This document shows, piece after piece, positions 41,117 to 45,856 of a stretch of DNA of 45,856 nucleotides. How positions within the stretch are numbered: position 1 is the stretch's first letter; each line of letters opens with the position of its first letter. The notes beneath the pieces were generated by a model. That model was given only the letters and a program-made list of their open reading frames with translations, had not been told where the DNA came from and ran no database searches. A program made the translations under genes and the position numbers. The stretch comes from Candidatus Poribacteria bacterium (lineage in GTDB: Bacteria > Poribacteria > WGA-4E > WGA-3G): contig JAJEDN010000041.1 in the NCBI GenBank assembly GCA_022821495.1, positions 1 to 45,856 on the forward strand, in the 5' to 3' direction.

Positions 41117-41146
41117 ATCATACACTGCAGGCGGTAATAGTGTCAA
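41117..41146 (-). promoter_or_regulatory. Sigma-70 promoter of gnd with overlapping dyad
   Basis: On the minus strand TTGACA (41141-41146), an 18-base spacer and TATGAT (41117-41122). GTGTAT (41104-41109) and ATACAC (41120-41125) form an inverted repeat that covers the -10, a possible operator. Confidence 0.65.
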
Positions 41147-41271
41147 ACATATTTTTTCGGAAAGGCTGTCAGTAGTCGACTATCCGCAAACTTGATTAAA
41201 CACATATCTGTAATTTACGTCAAAATAAACAATAACAACGCGCGGTTCACCTACCGGAAAGGAGTCCCACC

Positions 41272-43059
41272 ATTCGTAGTCTACTCGGTCTCAAGAAGTA
41301 TGTCATTCGGTATCGGTATGCTATCATATTCAGTTTCTGCCTCGTTCTTGTGACAAACGTGCTCCTGCTGATTAGCCCAAAGATCATGGAGATGGTTGTC
41401 GATGAGTTAGCACTCGCGTGGAGAAGCCAGTATGACCCAACTTATGTGGGAGAAACCTTTACGATATCTTCGGGACGGATTCTCTTTTTCGCGATGCTGA
41501 TTTTTGGGGTAGCACTCGTTGGCGGTACCCTGCGTTTCATCCAACGCTACACCATCCAAGGGGTCGCACGGCAGATGGAGTTCCACCTCCGGGCCGACTT
41601 CTTTCTTCATCTCCAGAAACTTTCCGCTGCCTATTACGATAACGTCCGCACCGGTGACCTGATGACGCGCGCGACAAGTGATCTAAATGCTATCAGAATG
41701 GTGCTGAGCAGTGCTGTAATGTATACAGCAGACGCAATCGTATTTTTTGGTCTTGCACTCACCATTATGCTGCGTATTGATGTAACCTTGACGCTCGTCG
41801 TCCTACTCCCTTATCCAGCACTCGCCATCTTGATTCGATTTCTTGGAAAACGGTTGCATACCCATTATGAGCGTATCCAAGAGGCGTTCTCAACACTGAA
41901 CACTAAAGTCCAAGAGAATTTGTCCGGTGTCCGTGTTGTCAAGGCGTACACACTTGAGGCAAGCGAAATTGAACACTTCCAAGAACTGAATCGAGAGTTT
42001 GTTGACCGTAACCAGCAGCAGATCCGATTGATGACCTTCTTTTTTCCGCTTTTTCGCTTTTTGCCGGGCATCGGCATTGCCGTCCTTCTTGGGATGGGTG
42101 GACTTCGCGTTGTTAATGGCGAAATGTCGCTCGGTACTTTCGTAGCGTTCAACGCCTATCTCATGATGCTCATCCGTCCAATGATCACGCTCGGTTTTAT
42201 CGTCAACACCTTTGAACGCGGTGCAGCGTCTATGGGACGCATCCACGCGATCCTCAATGAAAAGCCGGAAATTTTTGATGGTGAGCAGGTGAAATGGGGG
42301 ATCAAAGATATTGAGGGTGAGATCGAATTTAGAAATCTCAATTTTGCTTATCCTGACGGAACGCCTGTGCTTAAGGGCATCAGCCTCAAAATTGAACGCG
42401 GCAAGACACTCGCAATTGTCGGCGGGACGGGGTCTGGGAAATCTACACTGGTCAACTTGATTCCACGCATTCGCCAAGCAAAACGTGGTACCGTTTTTGT
42501 TGATGGCGTAGATATTCAGGATATACCGTTAAATGTTCTCCGCTCCAGCATCGGGGTCGTCGAGCAGGAGCCGTTTCTTTTCTCTGACTATTTGCAAAAC
42601 AATATCGCCTATGGTCTTGAAACACCAGAGGCGGCACAGATAAGAGACGCAGCACACACCGCAGACCTCCTTGAACAGATTGAGGAGTTCCCAGACGGGT
42701 TAGAAACGCTCCTCGGTGAACGCGGATTGACAATTTCGGGAGGACAACGCCAACGGACCGCACTTGCGCGCGCGATTATCATTAAACCGAAAATCCTGAT
42801 TCTTGACGACGCATTCGCAAATGTGGATACCCAAACAGAAGACACGATTCTCAGTCGGCTCACCGAAATTATGAAGGATCGTACGACAATCCTCATTTCA
42901 CACCGTATCTCTACCGTCAAGGATGCCGATCACATCGTCGTCCTTGATGAAGGCAGCATCGTTGAGACAGGCACGCACGAACAACTTCTCGAACAAAACG
43001 GGATTTACGCTGGTATTTATGAAACACAACTCCTACAAGCGGAACTTGAGGAACTGTAA
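41272..43059 (+). CDS. ABC exporter half-transporter, subunit 1 (degenerate site), probable ATT start
   Basis: A type I exporter: six-helix membrane domain to about residue 330, then an ATPase with Walker A GGTGSGKST (384-392), signature ISGGQRQRTALAR and Walker B ILILDDAFANVD. The catalytic Glu after the Walker B Asp is Asp513, as in the degenerate subunit of heterodimeric exporters such as TM287 or BmrC. Start: AAAGGAG (41257-41263) is eight bases before ATT 41272, which begins IRSLLGLKKYVIRYRYAI; the next canonical start, GTG 41350, has no Shine-Dalgarno and would cut into the first membrane helix. Its partner is the next gene. Confidence 0.88.
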   Translation: MRSLLGLKKYVIRYRYAIIFSFCLVLVTNVLLLISPKIMEMVVDELALAWRSQYDPTYVGETFTISSGRILFFAMLIFGVALVGGTLRFIQRYTIQGVARQMEFHLRADFFLHLQKLSAAYYDNVRTGDLMTRATSDLNAIRMVLSSAVMYTADAIVFFGLALTIMLRIDVTLTLVVLLPYPALAILIRFLGKRLHTHYERIQEAFSTLNTKVQENLSGVRVVKAYTLEASEIEHFQELNREFVDRNQQQIRLMTFFFPLFRFLPGIGIAVLLGMGGLRVVNGEMSLGTFVAFNAYLMMLIRPMITLGFIVNTFERGAASMGRIHAILNEKPEIFDGEQVKWGIKDIEGEIEFRNLNFAYPDGTPVLKGISLKIERGKTLAIVGGTGSGKSTLVNLIPRIRQAKRGTVFVDGVDIQDIPLNVLRSSIGVVEQEPFLFSDYLQNNIAYGLETPEAAQIRDAAHTADLLEQIEEFPDGLETLLGERGLTISGGQRQRTALARAIIIKPKILILDDAFANVDTQTEDTILSRLTEIMKDRTTILISHRISTVKDADHIVVLDEGSIVETGTHEQLLEQNGIYAGIYETQLLQAELEEL

Positions 43060-43129
43060 CCGGCACAACTATAGGCGCGCTTTGTAAGCACGTCAAACGA
43101 TAACGTATTATCAAAGGAGGTATCCACCT

Positions 43130-44965
43130 GTGTTTGGCATGGGAGGCGACCTATACGAATATAGCGATGAGGAGCAAGACCTCGGAAAAGTCTATGACCG
43201 GGTGTTGATGAAACGCCTTCTGGCGTACCTCAATCCGTATAAATTCCAGCTGCTCATCATCGGATTTCTCATGGTGGGGAATACGCTCTCGCAATTGGCG
43301 GGCCCGTTTCTGATGCAGCTCGCTATTGACGACTACATTACCCGCGGCGTATCAGAAGGGTTAAGCCCTGCTATATTAGAGGGATTAATTACAATCGTTA
43401 TTTTTTTTGTGTTCGCATTGATCAGCGAGTTCGTGTTTAGTTACTTTGAAGAGTATCGCACACAGATGATCGGACAACATGTAATGCACGATCTCCGCCA
43501 GACGCTCTTTTCACATTTACAACGCTTGGACGTGCAGTTTTTTGATAAAAATCCGGTCGGTAGACTGATGACCCGCGTGATGGGAGATGTTCAAGTCCTC
43601 AATGAACTCTTTTCCTCCGGTGTGATTACGGTTTTTGCGAACCTGCTCCGCATCTTGGGGATTGTCGTTGTGATGATCCTCTATAATTGGAAGCTCGCAC
43701 TCGTGACGTTCGCCGTGATCCCTATTATCTTCGGTGCGACGCTCGTTTATCAGATCTATTCGCGTCGTGCGTTCCGAGAACAACGTAAGCAGCTTGCGCG
43801 CATCAACGCCTTTTTACAAGAAAACATCGTCGGGATGACAACGATGAAACTGTTCGCGCAAGAACGACGGAGCCATCTGCGGTTTAATGAGCGTAACCGA
43901 CGATACCTCGCTGCGAACCTGAAGAGTATTTTCTATTTTTCCATCTTCCATCCGTTGATTGAAATAGCCGCCTCGCTCGCAACGGCTGTGATTATCTGGT
44001 ACGGCGGTGGACAAATCGTGCAAAACGCGCTGACCTTCGGGGGGCTGGTGATGTTTATCCGCTACGCCGAACGCTTCTTCTGGCCCATCCGGGAACTGAG
44101 TGAGAAATATACCATCTTCCAAAACGCGATGGCATCCTCGGAACGGATTTTCCAACTCCTTGATACGCAACCGTCTATCATTTCTGCCGTTCCTAAGAAC
44201 AGTACCGATAGTCTGAAAGGTGAAATTGAATTCAAAAACGTCTGGTTCGCCTATAACGATGATGATTACGTCTTGCGGGACGTCTCATTCAAGGTGAAAC
44301 CGGGGGAGAAGGTTGCACTCGTAGGGCATACCGGGGCAGGGAAAACTTCTATCATTAACCTGCTCTGCCGATTCTATGAGATCAACAAGGGGCAAATCCT
44401 GATTGACGGGGTAGACATCCGAGAGATGAACCTGGAGGATTTACGTGGCGCGATTAGTATCGTGCAACAGAATATCTTTCTTTTTTCTGACTCCATTGAG
44501 CGGAATATCACTTTAGGAGACCCATCGATCTCGGCAGAACAGGTGAAACGTGCATCCGAAGATGTGCATTTAGACCGATTCGTGCAGAAGATGCCTGAGG
44601 TTTATGGCACAGAGATCAAGGAAGACGGTGCCGGGTTATCCGTCGGACAGAAGCAGTTAGTTGCCTTTGCACGTGCGTTAGCCTCCGATCCGAGTATCCT
44701 CATCCTCGACGAAGCGACCTCAAGTGTAGACACCGAAACTGAACTCCTGATTGAAGATGCAGTGAGCCGTCTGATGCAAAATCGCACCTCCCTCGTGATT
44801 GCGCATCGGCTTTCGACGATCCAGAATGCGGATAAGATTATCGTCATGCATCGCGGCGAAATCCGGGAGCTCGGCACACATAAGGAGTTATTACAACAAG
44901 GCGGTATCTATTATCGGTTGTATCAGTTGCAATATAAAGGACAAGAAGGAGAAAAGAAACTGTAA
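43130..44965 (+). CDS. ABC exporter half-transporter, subunit 2 (consensus site)
   Basis: A 611-residue partner of the preceding gene, 70 bases downstream. It has an N-terminal extension (MGGDLYEYSDEEQDLGKVYD), six membrane helices, and an ATPase with Walker A GHTGAGKTS (399-407), signature LSVGQ (503-507, normally LSGGQ) and an intact Walker B plus Glu528 (ILILDEATSSVD). With subunit 1 this builds one consensus and one degenerate ATP site. Heterodimers of this type export lipids, peptides or drugs; the cargo is unknown. The start is GTG at 43130 with AAAGGAGG upstream. Confidence 0.92.
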   Translation: MFGMGGDLYEYSDEEQDLGKVYDRVLMKRLLAYLNPYKFQLLIIGFLMVGNTLSQLAGPFLMQLAIDDYITRGVSEGLSPAILEGLITIVIFFVFALISEFVFSYFEEYRTQMIGQHVMHDLRQTLFSHLQRLDVQFFDKNPVGRLMTRVMGDVQVLNELFSSGVITVFANLLRILGIVVVMILYNWKLALVTFAVIPIIFGATLVYQIYSRRAFREQRKQLARINAFLQENIVGMTTMKLFAQERRSHLRFNERNRRYLAANLKSIFYFSIFHPLIEIAASLATAVIIWYGGGQIVQNALTFGGLVMFIRYAERFFWPIRELSEKYTIFQNAMASSERIFQLLDTQPSIISAVPKNSTDSLKGEIEFKNVWFAYNDDDYVLRDVSFKVKPGEKVALVGHTGAGKTSIINLLCRFYEINKGQILIDGVDIREMNLEDLRGAISIVQQNIFLFSDSIERNITLGDPSISAEQVKRASEDVHLDRFVQKMPEVYGTEIKEDGAGLSVGQKQLVAFARALASDPSILILDEATSSVDTETELLIEDAVSRLMQNRTSLVIAHRLSTIQNADKIIVMHRGEIRELGTHKELLQQGGIYYRLYQLQYKGQEGEKKL

Positions 44966-44980
44966 GTGTTCACATACTTC

Positions 44981-45715
44981 TCAATTTACTTTAAACAATT
45001 CTCTCATCTTTTTCTTTTTATCTTTATCAAAGTATTTTATTGCATTTTCATGACTTTCACGTGAAAAATACGGACGATTTTCTGCAATAAACTCCACCAC
45101 TATCTGTTTATTTACCTTTGACAATTCCCGCAGTATCCATCCCACCGCGGTTTTGGCAAAACGTTCTTCCCTCTTAATAAGTTTCGCATTTGATTTCAAT
45201 AATAGTGATGTGTACTTATTTTCCTTTGCTAATGTGGTAAAAGCGACAACAGAGCATCTGGCTTGCCATACGTTATTTGCGGTATGCCATTTAGATATTG
45301 CCTCGGCACACTTTCTACCATTTGCCTTTATCATCTGCCGCAGCACTCTGGCACAAAACCAATCACACACACTCCAATCGTAAATATATCCATTCTCAAA
45401 AATTGGCGCAAACCTTGACAACAACTTTTCGTAATCAAATTTGTCATAAAGATAAAGTTGTAAGAATAGAATGCCAGCAAGTTTATCTTCAGAATACTCC
45501 TCCTCAAAAAACGAAAGTGCTAAGTTTAACTGTTCATCAAGTGGGAGCTTGTCAATGTTTTCGCGCTTATACCAATCTTTTAATTCAGTTCTAATTGTAG
45601 GAATTTCTACGCCACGAAATTTGGTATCGTGCTTAATGTAATTTTCAAACCATAATCTTCTTTTTTCGTCCGCAAATTTGGCTACCCGAGATTTTAGTTT
45701 TTCTTTTAATTTATT
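44981..45715 (-). CDS. AlkD-like DNA alkylation repair protein without a canonical start
   Basis: Continuous coding from 45715 to the stop at 44981 gives 244 residues of an AlkD-type HEAT-repeat DNA glycosylase: the N-terminal part RRLWFENYIKHDTKFRGVEI, then DEQLNLALSFFEEEYSEDK and IYDWSVCDWFCARVL, where Trp and Asp four residues apart match the catalytic pair of AlkD, then VWQARCSVVAF and KTAVGWILREL. No ATG, GTG or TTG occurs in frame in the first 95 or so codons; the first is a TTG near 45427. An upstream stop lies at 45716-45718. The gene is visibly AT-richer than its neighbours. Either initiation is non-standard or the start codon is lost. Confidence 0.7.
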   Translation of the reverse strand, partial: NKLKEKLKSRVAKFADEKRRLWFENYIKHDTKFRGVEIPTIRTELKDWYKRENIDKLPLDEQLNLALSFFEEEYSEDKLAGILFLQLYLYDKFDYEKLLSRFAPIFENGYIYDWSVCDWFCARVLRQMIKANGRKCAEAISKWHTANNVWQARCSVVAFTTLAKENKYTSLLLKSNAKLIKREERFAKTAVGWILRELSKVNKQIVVEFIAENRPYFSRESHENAIKYFDKDKKKKMRELFKVN

Positions 45716-45752
45716 CTATAGTTTGGACAATATTTAGAATTATAATGCGAAA

Positions 45753-45831
45753 AAGCAGAAAAGCAGGTATCCTTTCATAAACACACTACTGTTGTGAAAG
45801 GATGCTAAAAAATGAACCTCCTTTTCTGCTT
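45753..45831. repeat. Nested inverted repeat at the right end
   Basis: The outer arms AAGCAGAAAAG (45753-45763) and CTTTTCTGCTT (45821-45831) and the inner arms ATCCTTTCA (45769-45777) and TGAAAGGAT (45795-45803) are all perfect complements. This could be a mobile-element end or an RNA hairpin. Confidence 0.65.
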
Positions 45832-45856
45832 AGGAGATATTCTATCGGATTTTCGA
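45812..45856 (+). CDS. Possible 5' end of a gene running off the window
   Basis: ATG 45812 follows GAAAGGA by nine bases and stays open for 15 codons to the window edge (MNLLFCLGDILSDFR). Part of it lies in the right arm of the nested palindrome. No family is recognisable from 15 residues. Confidence 0.25.
   Translation, partial: MNLLFCLGDILSDFR

Noticed and set aside
41081..41146. 22-codon extension of gnd
   Set aside because: It begins in the promoter -35, whereas TTG 41080 has AGGAGG nine bases upstream.

Overview
The window looks like a chromosomal segment of a Gram-negative-type, non-model bacterium. Lipoproteins with LpoB/COG3014 similarity, a secreted WD40-metalloprotease-dockerin-FlgD-like protein, a dockerin/CX4CH cytochrome/PHM-like protein, a DUF6785-like membrane protein and paired DUF4159 proteins together suggest Candidatus Poribacteria or a close relative. 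That assignment is inference from gene content; no rRNA or other phylogenetic marker beyond thrS and argJ is present.

Layout. 1-2.7 kb: an Rpn/PD-(D/E)XK-like protein, argJ, and a tRNA cluster (Gly-GCC, Cys-GCA, Val-GAC). 2.7-9.6 kb: a sigma-54-driven LVIVD-type lipoprotein, thrS lacking its TGS domain, an lpoB-COG3014 lipoprotein pair and a cysteine desulfurase. 9.6-13.3 kb: two tandem DUF4159 paralogues, the first with a second sigma-54 promoter, separated by GC-rich palindromic repeats. 13.7-15.9 kb: two tandem Ldh_2-type dehydrogenases. 16-27 kb: the secreted WD40-metalloprotease, an SDR, a GT2 glycosyltransferase, the dockerin/cytochrome/PHM-like protein, a fused homocysteine methyltransferase-MTHFR, the DUF6785-like membrane protein and a HypE/AIRS-like protein. 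27.3-34.6 kb: a methyltransferase, then a complete nitrate-assimilation cluster: sigma-54 promoter, ANTAR regulator, attenuator leader, ferredoxin-nitrite reductase, NNP transporter and assimilatory nitrate reductase. 34.6-41.1 kb, minus strand: a MazF/PemK-type toxin-antitoxin pair, an AAA ATPase with a C-terminal nuclease-like domain, an orphan HicB-like protein, a D-2-hydroxyacid dehydrogenase, a HAD hydrolase and 6-phosphogluconate dehydrogenase. 41.2-45 kb: a heterodimeric ABC exporter pair. The right end holds an AlkD-like glycosylase with no canonical start codon and a nested palindrome.

The most informative regulatory find is the nitrate cluster. The ANTAR protein is encoded just upstream of a leader with two hairpins whose hexaloops (AAAGGT and ATAGGT) carry the ANTAR-type A1 and G4. 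The second hairpin uses bases of the 5' arm of a strong intrinsic terminator, so the whole antitermination switch can be read from the DNA. Two other genes (LVIVD lipoprotein, DUF4159) share near-consensus sigma-54 promoters and paired TTTYGTGCA boxes, suggesting an undescribed regulon.

The most unusual structural find is a dispersed repeat. It has an outer box like CCCGTAACGAAGTGGAGGG and an inner box like CCGCAAGGAAAATTAAAAA, and the inner box repeatedly abuts a start codon and supplies the ribosome-binding site. In front of the nitrate reductase the inner box is duplicated and its second copy is translated. Other short repeats (CCAGTTA heptamers, TTCC octamers, CCCCCTGATAAGGGGG palindromes) fill most other intergenic gaps.
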